A stretch of DNA of 64,000 nucleotides from the NCBI GenBank assembly GCA_916048095.2, contig OU696588.1:6998501-7062500 (forward strand), written 5' to 3'. The notes below the pieces were generated by a model. It did not search any database and was not told the DNA's origin. It saw only the letters and a program-made list of their open reading frames with translations. Below are positions 41,838 to 49,801 of this stretch, piece by piece (position 1 is the first letter of the stretch; the number at the start of each line of letters is the position of its first letter). The DNA is from Sacculina carcini (Eukaryota; Arthropoda; Thecostraca; Sacculinidae). Made by a program: the position numbers and the translations under genes.

Positions 41838-41849
41838 AGCTATTTCGGC
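41838..41849 (+). other. G8 primer-binding site complementary to tRNA-Phe nt 1-12
   Basis: AGCTATTTCGGC directly after the LTR is the exact complement of GCCGAAATAGCT, the first 12 nt of animal tRNA-Phe. The gag ATG follows 6 nt later, so there is no room for a conventional site. Confidence 0.7.
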
Positions 41850-41855
41850 TACAAT

Positions 41856-42647
41856 ATGGCATCCAGTGAACATAAATGTGAAGTATCGGTGCCAAACAAA
41901 GCGAGTGAGGACCGTGTGTTGCTGCCAGCCGGCCCATTTGACGCGAGGTGCATCGCAGAATATGATGGCACATCAGACATCGTAGAGTGGTTTACCAGAG
42001 CTGATGCAGTGTGCCAGTTACAAAGAGTTCCTCTGGTCTCAGTCATACCACTCCGACTGACAGGTGGTGCGTTCAGCGTGTGGTCAGAACTGCCTGCAGA
42101 TAGTCGGCTTTCTTTGGAGTCAGTGCGAGCTGCGTTATATTCTGCATTTGCTCTAGACCAGCACGCAGCCTACGAACAGTTTGCTGCAAGACGGCTACAC
42201 ATGGGCGAGTCTGTAGATGTGTTTTTGTCTGACCTTCGTTGTCTCGCTAGTCTTTTTGGGGGAGTTCCCGATCGAGTTTTGATGTGTGCGTTTGTGGCTG
42301 GACTACCAGATGCTGTGCGACAGATAATTCGCGCGGGCTCTCGAGCTGATAATTTGGGTATGCAGGATGTGCTAGTGAGATCTCGCGCCATTCTCAGCGA
42401 TCGCGCTATGACAACAGCTTTTGGTGGAGCAGGCTCAGCGTCTAGTCAACCAGAAGATGATGCTACGAAGATACCTACGGCAAAGACTTCTTTGTCAAGG
42501 CGAATTGATGATTCGCAGCGGACACATCGACTGGATCGTAGATGTTGGAATTGTGGGAGAATCGGTCACCTTGCATTTGCTTGCCGCCAATCGGGAAACG
42601 CCGGCGGGAGGTGGTCATCAGCGCCAGCACCATCTCCCAAGAAATGA
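41856..42647 (+). CDS. G8 Gag
   Basis: 263 residues from the ATG 18 nt after the LTR (MASSEHKCEVSVPNK). Block DARCIAEYDGTSDIVEWF is shared with G2 and G7, followed by a capsid-like helical region and one CCHC knuckle, CWNCGRIGHLAFAC, where G2 and G7 have two. Ends SSAPAPSPKK. Upstream open codons belong to the LTR. Confidence 0.92.
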   Translation: MASSEHKCEVSVPNKASEDRVLLPAGPFDARCIAEYDGTSDIVEWFTRADAVCQLQRVPLVSVIPLRLTGGAFSVWSELPADSRLSLESVRAALYSAFALDQHAAYEQFAARRLHMGESVDVFLSDLRCLASLFGGVPDRVLMCAFVAGLPDAVRQIIRAGSRADNLGMQDVLVRSRAILSDRAMTTAFGGAGSASSQPEDDATKIPTAKTSLSRRIDDSQRTHRLDRRCWNCGRIGHLAFACRQSGNAGGRWSSAPAPSPKK

Positions 42648-45637
42648 GCGCGCGCATTGATTCCCTGCCAATTGTTGAGCTTCTTGTTGGTGGTCGCCTG
42701 TGTAGAGTGCTTGTTGACACAGGGTGTACTGATACGATCGTGCATGTATCGTGTGTTAATAAATGGCGTCGACAGCAGGTTAGTGTTGCTACATTGGGTG
42801 GCACATCTATGTTATGTATTGGTATTGGAAGTGTGGATATTGGAGTACGGAACAAAAGTTATGTCGAAGTGAATGTTTTAGTGGTGAATGAGCATCCACT
42901 CGGAGTTGACGTCATACTAGGTATGACAGGTATTGTGGCACTTGGTGGAGTGAATGTGACGTCTCCGAAGTGTGTGAGATTCGGCTGTGAGGATTCCAGT
43001 AGTGTTATCGCGGCGTCAACACGGCGTCATAGCCGTGTTTCGGATATTGACACGCCGGATTTCACCGTGCGGTATGACGATGACAGAAAGAGATGGACAG
43101 TAGTCTGGAAATGGACCGATGGTTCCGGACCTCCATGTCTGAAAAACACGACACCTCAGTACGGTGTAAAGGCCAGTATTCGGCATGAATACGATTCAGA
43201 ATTGAGCAACTGGATCAAGCGTGGATGGCTGGTAAGACATGATGAGCGTGTTCATGGAAAGCCCCGCGGTCTTGTGCCATTGATGGCCGTACATCAAAAG
43301 AACAAGGCTAAAGTCCGTCCAGTTCTCGATTATCGTGAACTGAACGACCATATCACAGCTTATACTGCCGATGCTGATGTATGCGCGGACCAGCTTCGAC
43401 GGTGGCGTCGTCATGGCAATAACCTGGCCATAGTGGACTTGAAAAGTGCGTACCTGCAGATTCACGTTGATGAGCGTCTGTGGTGTTACCAAACCGTTGT
43501 GATTTCTGGGCAGCGATATTGTCTCACCAGGCTGGGCTTTGGGATAAACATTGCACCATTAGTCATGAAGAATGTTGTGCAAGCTATACTCGCTGTTGAC
43601 CCTGCTCTTAACGCGGCTGTGTTGCCATATGTCGACGACCTTTTGGTCAATGAAGATAAGATGAGCGCTGAGAACGTGATCAAGCACTTCGGCGACTTTG
43701 GTTTAGAATGTAAGGCACCTGAGCGTGTTTCAGACGGGGCCAAATTGTTGGGATTGCAAGTGCAGCAAACTGGCAATGAATTGCAGTGGAAACGAAGCGC
43801 AAGTATCGACAACATTCCTGCGAGAATCACAAGACGCACAGTTTTTTCCTGGTGCGGTCGTTTGGTGGCTCACTTGCCTGTTTGTGGCTGGCTGCGCCCA
43901 GCGGTCGCATGGCTGAAGCGCAGAGCAAACGAGCTTTCAAAGTCGTGGGATGACGTCATTGAAGATGCTTCACTTGTCGCGCAGTTGGAGGAAATTAAAA
44001 GTAAGGTTTTGAGCAGTGATCCCGCGCATGGGACCTGGTGCGTTGCGGGTGAATGTGCACAAGTCTGGACTGACGCAAGCTCTCTTGCCGTTGGTGTGGT
44101 TATAGCCATGGGAGACGGGAGTGTTGTGGAGGATGCGAGCTGGCTCCGGAGAGATCCTGCTGCGCACATAAACATGGCCGAGCTTGACGCTGCCATACGC
44201 GGACTCAATCTGGCTGTTGCTTGGGGCTTCCGTATAGTGGAACTGTACACAGATTCTGTGATTGTGCACCGCTGGTTAGTTGACGCACTGAGCGGTCGAA
44301 ATCGTCTCAAGACGAAAGCTCAGAGCGAAATGCTAATCCGGCGAAGAATAGACCTTGTGCGTGAATTGGTCGGCGAATACAAATTGACGCTGCATGTTTT
44401 GGTTGTGAGATCTGGTGAGAATCGTGCCGACACACTCACTAGAGTACCTGAAAAGTGGCTCCGAGAACAGCGATCAACATGTGCCGCTGCTGCGATGGAA
44501 AGTCGTAATTTACCCGACATTAATGCTGCCATTTTGGATACACATGAGAGCGCAGGCCACCCAGGCATTCGGCGGACTCTGTTTTTTGCAAGACGTAAGT
44601 GCGGGAGTGGAATCAGCAGAAAACAAGTGCAGGAAGTTGTGTCTCATTGTGATGTGTGCAACTCTGTTGATCCTGCTCCGGCTAGGTGGCGTCATGGCAG
44701 GCTGGATGTCGAACAGGCGTGGTACAGGTTGGCGATTGATATCACCCATCATTCACATACGTCATATCTATCGATAATTGACTGTGGTCCGTCGCGTTTT
44801 GCGATTTGGAGAGCGTTGCGTTGGGCCGACGCTGCAACTGTCGTGCACCATCTTGAGGAGATCTTCTATGAACGTGGCGCTCCAAGTGAGATACTGGCCG
44901 ACAATGACACTATCTTCCGTGGGAGATCACTGCAGGCTCTGTGTGCTAAATGGAACGTCCATCTTCGTTTTCGTGCGGCATATTCGCCACATGGAAACGG
45001 CATCATCGAGCGGAACCATCGCTCTGTCAAAGTGATTTGTGCACGTCGGCAATGTACCGTAGCGGAGGCTGTGCACCTGTACAACATCACTCCTCGCGAT
45101 GATAAGGCGGTGACATCAGCTCCATTTGCCGGTGTTTACAAATATAAGTGCCGAGATCTTGTGACCACGCGCGATCTTCGTTGCAAACGACAAAGCAACA
45201 TCGATTTAACCGGCAACGTGCGTGGCGGGTCCAAGTTCGGAGTTGGTGATTTGGTGTGGACTCGCAGGAGAGGAACCAGATGTACTGACGTGTCGCAGCC
45301 TGGTGTCATCACCGATATTGTATCTGATTGTGTTGTTGATGTGAACGGAATGCCTCGTCATGTGAAAGACATCCGTCAACGCGGTCATCAACCGCCACTC
45401 GGTGAGTCTGATGAACCACCGATACTGGTCGGAGATGCAACCCAGCCAGCGCGTGCATCTACACCAGTGTCTTCAGGGGACGGTGACATTGGAACTGATG
45501 AGTTGTCAGGAGCTGTACCATCAGGCGGCTCAGAAGTAACGCCAGTTGGTGAGACCCAAGCAGTGACGACGCAGTTGAGAAGGAGTGAACGGGTGCGACG
45601 TGCTCCCGCTCGTTATTGCTGCGAGAATAGGTCGTGA
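42542..45637 (+). CDS. G8 Pol (protease, RT, RNase H, integrase)
   Basis: Open for 1,031 codons; translation should enter by -1 frameshift at 42593-42599. Protease VLVDTGCTDTIV. RT: VRPVLDYRELND, VDLKSAYLQIHV and YVDDLLV. RNase H: VWTDASSLAVGVV, NMAELDAAI, LYTDSVI and NRADTLTR, with the unusual HINMAEL spacing of this clan. Integrase: AGHPGIRRTLFF and CDVCNS zinc ligands, then Asp (IDITHH), Asp (LADNDT) and Glu (GIIERNH). The C-terminal module VWTRRRGTRCTD ... VNGMPRHVKDIRQR is shared with G2, G7 and G10. Cuts DNA and inserts the element after cDNA synthesis in Gag particles. Confidence 0.95.
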   Translation: MLELWENRSPCICLPPIGKRRREVVISASTISQEMSARIDSLPIVELLVGGRLCRVLVDTGCTDTIVHVSCVNKWRRQQVSVATLGGTSMLCIGIGSVDIGVRNKSYVEVNVLVVNEHPLGVDVILGMTGIVALGGVNVTSPKCVRFGCEDSSSVIAASTRRHSRVSDIDTPDFTVRYDDDRKRWTVVWKWTDGSGPPCLKNTTPQYGVKASIRHEYDSELSNWIKRGWLVRHDERVHGKPRGLVPLMAVHQKNKAKVRPVLDYRELNDHITAYTADADVCADQLRRWRRHGNNLAIVDLKSAYLQIHVDERLWCYQTVVISGQRYCLTRLGFGINIAPLVMKNVVQAILAVDPALNAAVLPYVDDLLVNEDKMSAENVIKHFGDFGLECKAPERVSDGAKLLGLQVQQTGNELQWKRSASIDNIPARITRRTVFSWCGRLVAHLPVCGWLRPAVAWLKRRANELSKSWDDVIEDASLVAQLEEIKSKVLSSDPAHGTWCVAGECAQVWTDASSLAVGVVIAMGDGSVVEDASWLRRDPAAHINMAELDAAIRGLNLAVAWGFRIVELYTDSVIVHRWLVDALSGRNRLKTKAQSEMLIRRRIDLVRELVGEYKLTLHVLVVRSGENRADTLTRVPEKWLREQRSTCAAAAMESRNLPDINAAILDTHESAGHPGIRRTLFFARRKCGSGISRKQVQEVVSHCDVCNSVDPAPARWRHGRLDVEQAWYRLAIDITHHSHTSYLSIIDCGPSRFAIWRALRWADAATVVHHLEEIFYERGAPSEILADNDTIFRGRSLQALCAKWNVHLRFRAAYSPHGNGIIERNHRSVKVICARRQCTVAEAVHLYNITPRDDKAVTSAPFAGVYKYKCRDLVTTRDLRCKRQSNIDLTGNVRGGSKFGVGDLVWTRRRGTRCTDVSQPGVITDIVSDCVVDVNGMPRHVKDIRQRGHQPPLGESDEPPILVGDATQPARASTPVSSGDGDIGTDELSGAVPSGGSEVTPVGETQAVTTQLRRSERVRRAPARYCCENRS
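42593..42638 (+). promoter_or_regulatory. G8 -1 ribosomal frameshift signal
   Basis: GGGAAAC (42593-42599) in gag phase as G-GGA-AAC. After a 6-nt spacer GGGAGGTGG (42606-42614) pairs with CCATCTCCC (42630-42638) with one G-U pair and a 15-nt loop. The loop (CATCAGCGCCAGCA) is nearly that of G2, while the stem differs on both arms. Confidence 0.78.
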
Positions 45638-45795
45638 TTTTGTGTGGTGTTGTGTATTGTGTACTGTTGTTGCCTTTATTAAGTTTTGTCTGCGTTTAGC
45701 TGGGCCATCGTTGGTCGTGAAATGTTTTGCCAGGATTTTGCTTCGCATTTTTTATTTTAATTGTTTGTATTTGTTTCTTTGGAAACAGGCGGAGG

Positions 45796-46222
45796 TGTTG
45801 TGTTGTGTATTGTGTTTGTATTGTGAGAGAGGTAGCGCGAGTAAGTGAGTGAGTGTGTGTGTGTGTGTGTGTATGCGTGTGTGCTCTTGTCGTAGTTAGT
45901 ATAGCTAACAGTGTGTATTGTTTGTGTGATTCGCGCTCGCTTCGTTTAGTTCACTAGATGTGCGTGAATGTGTATGTGCATGTGTGTGTGTGTGTGTGTG
46001 TGCATGTGTGTGTGTGTGTAGGGGAGTGAATTTGATATGCGTAGAGGACGGTGGTTGTGTGTGAGCGGTGGGTAACAGCGTTGCGTGGTAGCTGGGTGAT
46101 ATAGTGATCGTGTGGTGTGATTGTGATTGTGGTGTGTGATAGAGTGATCGTGGTGTGTGCGATAGTGTTGCGTGGTTGTGTGCGTTCGTATATTTCTACA
46201 TACATTTTTTTTCAATATTACA
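45796..46222 (+). repeat. G8 3' LTR
   Basis: 427 bp; purine-rich GGAAACAGGCGGAGG directly precedes it. Confidence 0.93.
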
Positions 46223-46680
46223 TTCTTCTTCAGTTCATGTGTTATTGTGAGCGGAAGATAGGCAGTACACGGTAGAGTTGAATGTGTCATATTTCAGTGT
46301 GAGAGGAGAGGCGCTAGTTGGTTGTGCGTCCATGAGTGTATGTCTGTCTGTTGTATTAGCACGAGGGGTTCGTGCCTAGAGGCGTCGAGGCGCGTATGTC
46401 TGTATGTGGAGTATACAGGGAGTCGCGAGGGGTGTTCGTTCGTGCGTGGTCGTTGTTGTGCGTAGTGCTTGAGTCTGCGATGTCTGATTGTATTGTGAAG
46501 GTGTCAGTGGAGTAGTCTGTGTGTGAGAAGTGTACGTTCGTGTCAGGAAGAAATTACTACTGGTTAGTGCTTCAACTCATTTATCTATTTCTACTGTTTG
46601 CTTTGCTATTATCAATATATCACTTGTGTTTGGGCCTGCGTCTTGATTATCCAACAGTTATATGAGGACTTTTGTTTGAT
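46223..46680 (+). repeat. 457-bp duplication, right copy (includes second solo-LTR copy at 46246-46656)
   Basis: Begins exactly at the end of the G8 3' LTR and ends GTTTGAT, then continues into LINE-b. Together with 40951-41407 it brackets G8 instead of a short TSD. Confidence 0.9.
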
Positions 46681-46683
46681 TTT

Positions 46684-47265
46684 TGTTTAAGGATAACATC
46701 TTAAACCTGGAAATCATTCTTGAATCAATTAATCATTAAAATCAATCAATCAATCAATCATTCCATGGACTCAGCCGACAAATCCTCGTTGATGTATATG
46801 CCAGAAACTTTTAATTTTCTGGCGTACCTTAGAATGTTGTCTCGATCACTGGTCTTTTCCAGTCGCATAACAATTGTTGGCGGCTTGTTGCGCGCTCCAC
46901 CTTGACCACCCACACGACGTGCATGATCGATGGGTGAGCTCGGCAGATCCAGTTTTCCAGAGAAATATTTTTCTGTGACGATAACAGTGTTCTCCCAATT
47001 TCGTTCGAAGATTCACTCACACCTTTTATTCGTAGATGTTTCCTGCGGCCGAAATCCTCCGCACTTCTTATCTTGTTTTCGCAGGTCTCAATTTTCTTAG
47101 TCTTCTCCTTATCGGTTTTGCAGAGTTCCTCGACCATTTTTTTCAAGTCCTTTATTTCGCCATGGGCGAAATCTAAACTTTTTTCCAGATCGTGAGTTGT
47201 TGCTTCGGCGCTTTGGATCCTCGCGTTTTGCTGTTCAGCAAACATTTGGAGACCCGCTTTGAAAG
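46684..47265 (-). pseudogene. LINE-b ORF1, middle and C-terminal parts
   Basis: A coiled coil (FAEQQNARIQSAEATTHDLE, KDLKKMVEELCKTDKEKTKK), then RKHLRIKGVSESSNE and, in another frame, PPTIVMRLEKTSDRDNIL and KVSGIYINEDLSAESME. This is an L1-type ORF1 layout: trimerisation coil, then RNA-binding domains. After ESME the usual C-terminal stretch seen in LINE-a is missing, replaced by TCAA/TTGA repeats (46738-46763). About 70 nt later the ORF2 linker begins, so the endonuclease is deleted. Confidence 0.78.
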
Positions 47266-47269
47266 CTCT

Positions 47270-48053
47270 TGTGGCGTATTTTGTATTGATTGTCGTTGTA
47301 TTATTTTAGTTTATGCGTTGCATGTTTATGTTGTGCGTATTAAGCGTGCCTTATGTGTGTGTGCGTGTGTTTGCGTTATATGCGTTGCTTGTTTGTTTCA
47401 TTGCATAAATTCATTTCATTTTATAAATGTACACACTTTGCAATATGTTTTTATGTATGTTCGCACCGTGCACACCAACGGATGTGTTATTTTCGTCGCC
47501 TATTTGCGCCGTGTGTTTACGTCGCCGTCTGGCTATGTCGTGTATGTGTCGCGCTGTATATCCGCGCCGCCTGTGTACTTGTGTCTCTCTGTCTGAGCCG
47601 CTTGTGTGCGCTGCCCATTCTCCACGCAAGCCGGCGGAAGTGCTACTATGTGTTCACACCACCCACGACGATGGTAGTCCAGCTATTTCCCGCGACAATT
47701 CACACGACTGTTTTGCTCAGACGTCGCACGGCACGTACCAGACGGTCACGTGACCGGTGTCCTACATGGAGTGAAGGGATTCCGGCTGGTGCTACAGGTG
47801 TTGGACAAGTCAGTCGAGAATAGTGCGTGCTGTCATACAGTGCTAGAGTGTTCGCTCGCTTCATTGTGTGCCCGCTACTTATTCGTACTCCCCGCGTATT
47901 CGTGTTCAGCCGCTGCGGGTATCGTATCTTATTGTATTGTTTCGTAATTGTAATTATGTATTAATGTTATGTCAATGTGTGAATGTAATATATAGTTGAT
48001 TTACTAATTGTTTTCTATGCATGTTTAACCGTACTTAACAAGTGTAGTTAACA
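47270..48053 (+). repeat. G9 5' LTR
   Basis: Starts TGTGGCGTA, ends GTAGTTAACA. Lacks a segment present after GCGTA in the 3' LTR. Confidence 0.93.
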
Positions 48054-48055
48054 AG

Positions 48056-48069
48056 TGGTGACCCCGACG
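48056..48069 (+). other. G9 primer-binding site (tRNA-Trp type)
   Basis: TGGTGACCCCGACG begins 2 nt after the LTR, complementary to the tRNA-Trp 3' end. Confidence 0.85.
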
Positions 48070-48263
48070 TTATAGAATTGTATTATATGCGGACACCGTG
48101 TTTAACAAGTGGTGACCTCGCTAACAACTAACCATTAACAGTGGTTGTAGTAACAGCTACTTCACGCATTAACCATTTTTACAGGTTTTACAGGTACACT
48201 AGCATCTTACATCATGAGTCTTGATCTTCGATCTCGATCTTGGTCTTGATTTTTGCGCGTCTT

Positions 48264-48561
48264 GCCTTGTATCGCGTATTGCCTTGTGTTGCGTCTTGGC
48301 TTATCTTGCGCGTAGTGCCTTGTGTTGCGTCTTGGCTTATCTTGCGCGTATTGCCTTGTGTTGCGTCTTGGCTTATCTTGCGCGTATTGCCTTGTGTTGC
48401 GTCTTGGCTTATCTTGCGCGTATTGCCTTGTGTTGCGTCTTGGCTGATCTCGCGCGTATTGCCTTGTGTTGCGTCTTGGCTTATCTTGCGCGTATTGCCT
48501 TGTGTTGCGTCTTGGCTTATCTTGCGCGCATTGCCTTGTGTTGCGTCTTGGCTTATCTTGC
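48264..48561. repeat. 36-bp minisatellite in the G9 leader, about eight copies
   Basis: Unit TTGCGCGTATTGCCTTGTGT plus TGCGTCTTGGCTTATC. Because 36 is divisible by 3 and the unit lacks stops in several frames, it gives open frames on both strands (for example a QDKPRRNTRQYA repeat on the minus strand) that I do not regard as genes. It lies in the 730-nt leader between the primer site and gag. Confidence 0.92.
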
Positions 48562-48781
48562 ACGTCTTGGCCTACATCGCGTCTTGGCTTACATCGTGTA
48601 TTGGCTTATCTTGCATCTTGGTTTGTATTGAATCTTGTATTATATATCTTGTATAATCTTGTATTATACCGTGCGTTCTTGCATTCGAGCGTACTACTTA
48701 CTATCGAACGGCATATCGTTTTGGTACACATCTGCGCTTAACCTACTGCGTTTTTTCGATTCTGGTTGAATTAGCCTGGAG

Positions 48782-49768
48782 ATGGACAGTCAGTCTAAAT
48801 CTTCAAAGAAGCACGCCAGCAAAGGCGACAATCAGTCAGCCAGCGACACTCAGTCTACCAGCCAAGTCATATCTACCAGCGAATCTGCCGCCGCTCGTCA
48901 GTCTACAGGTGACAAACAAACCCAGCAGACATCCGTTATGGGCCCGCCTCCTGCTTTTGTAGAAGAACACCCTCACATATGGGTTATTCAGCTGGATCTG
49001 TATTTCGCCAGGGCTCAAATAACAGACGACATGCTTCGTTTTCAAACTGCAGCGTCTCTTCTGCCTCCCCATCATGTGATGGAATTTATCGACATGATTC
49101 GACAGCCGCCAGCCGATGCTTACACGCAGCTTTGTCAGGCTCTGCAGGCTCGCTCAGGCAAGACGACTGAACAAAAACTACTCTCAGTGCTGGAATCACA
49201 AGAGCTCGGAGACCGTCGTCCCAGCCAGTATCTACGGCACCTCCAAGAATTGACACGGCCGTATGTCAAAGACGCTGAGTCACCTTTGCTGAGACAAATA
49301 TTTTTGAAGGGCATGCCTGAGGACGTAATGCCTTTCTTGCAGTTTTTTCCCGACGACGCTCTGCTTGACACACTGGCAGGTACGGCAGATATAATTATTT
49401 CTGCCATACCACGCGCCAAGGCAGCAATAACCAGGGTACAGTGTTCTGAAGCCGCCGCTGATACTACCTGCACTCAAGCTCAGCAAAACATGGAAGAGCT
49501 AAACACAATCAAACAGCAGCTGAATGAAATTCATCGAATACTCAGCAGATTGTCAACCGAACAGCGAACGTCGCGTAGTCGCGCAAATTCTTCAGAGCGG
49601 CAATCACGCACCCAACATACCAAATCTCTGCGAAAATATGCCGCATCCGGAGAACAGACAACAGGTGAGCACAGTGCACCACCAGACAAGAAATACTGCT
49701 GGTATCACTGGAAATTCGGTGATAAAGCTCACACCTGTGTGAAACCCTGTTCGTTTCATTTAAACTGA
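48782..49768 (+). CDS. G9 Gag
   Basis: 328 residues (MDSQSKSSKKHASKG), intact. CsRn1-type capsid pattern: HIWVIQLDLYFARAQI, MLRFQTAASLLPPHHVMEF, LLSVLESQELGDRRPSQYL and LLRQIFLKGMPEDVM. Ends with the C-x2-H zinc variant CWYHWKFGDKAHTC and HLN, stopping TGA at 49766-49768 directly after a slippery heptamer. Confidence 0.92.
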   Translation: MDSQSKSSKKHASKGDNQSASDTQSTSQVISTSESAAARQSTGDKQTQQTSVMGPPPAFVEEHPHIWVIQLDLYFARAQITDDMLRFQTAASLLPPHHVMEFIDMIRQPPADAYTQLCQALQARSGKTTEQKLLSVLESQELGDRRPSQYLRHLQELTRPYVKDAESPLLRQIFLKGMPEDVMPFLQFFPDDALLDTLAGTADIIISAIPRAKAAITRVQCSEAAADTTCTQAQQNMEELNTIKQQLNEIHRILSRLSTEQRTSRSRANSSERQSRTQHTKSLRKYAASGEQTTGEHSAPPDKKYCWYHWKFGDKAHTCVKPCSFHLN

Positions 49769-49801
49769 ACGGAGGGCGTGAAAGATCGCCTATTTCACCC
49801 C
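49759..49801 (+). promoter_or_regulatory. G9 -1 frameshift signal at the gag stop
   Basis: TTTAAAC (49759-49765) in gag phase as T-TTA-AAC, immediately followed by the TGA stop. Eight nt downstream GGG-C-GTGAAA (49774-49783) pairs with TTTCAC-CCC (49793-49801), with one bulged C and a 9-nt loop. Pol continues in the -1 frame. Confidence 0.75.

Larger units (their letters stand above)
41415..46222 (+). mobile_element. G8: apparently intact LTR retrotransposon of the tRNA-5'-end-primed clan
   Basis: LTRs 41415-41837 (423 bp) and 45796-46222 (427 bp) differ by microsatellite length and a few bases. Gag and pol are open, with pol in the -1 frame. No short TSD is present (TATGA on the left, TTCTT on the right); long duplications flank it. 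All catalytic motifs are intact, so it could be autonomous. Confidence 0.95.

Noticed and set aside
46738..46763. 3' tail of another LINE
   Set aside because: The TTGA repeats resemble the LINE-c tail, but ORF1 sequence, not a 3' UTR, lies on the side where the LINE body should be.
48207..48631. Long repeat proteins on both strands in the G9 leader
   Set aside because: They arise from a 36-bp repeat whose length is divisible by three. Several frames are open at once and none has a credible start or context.
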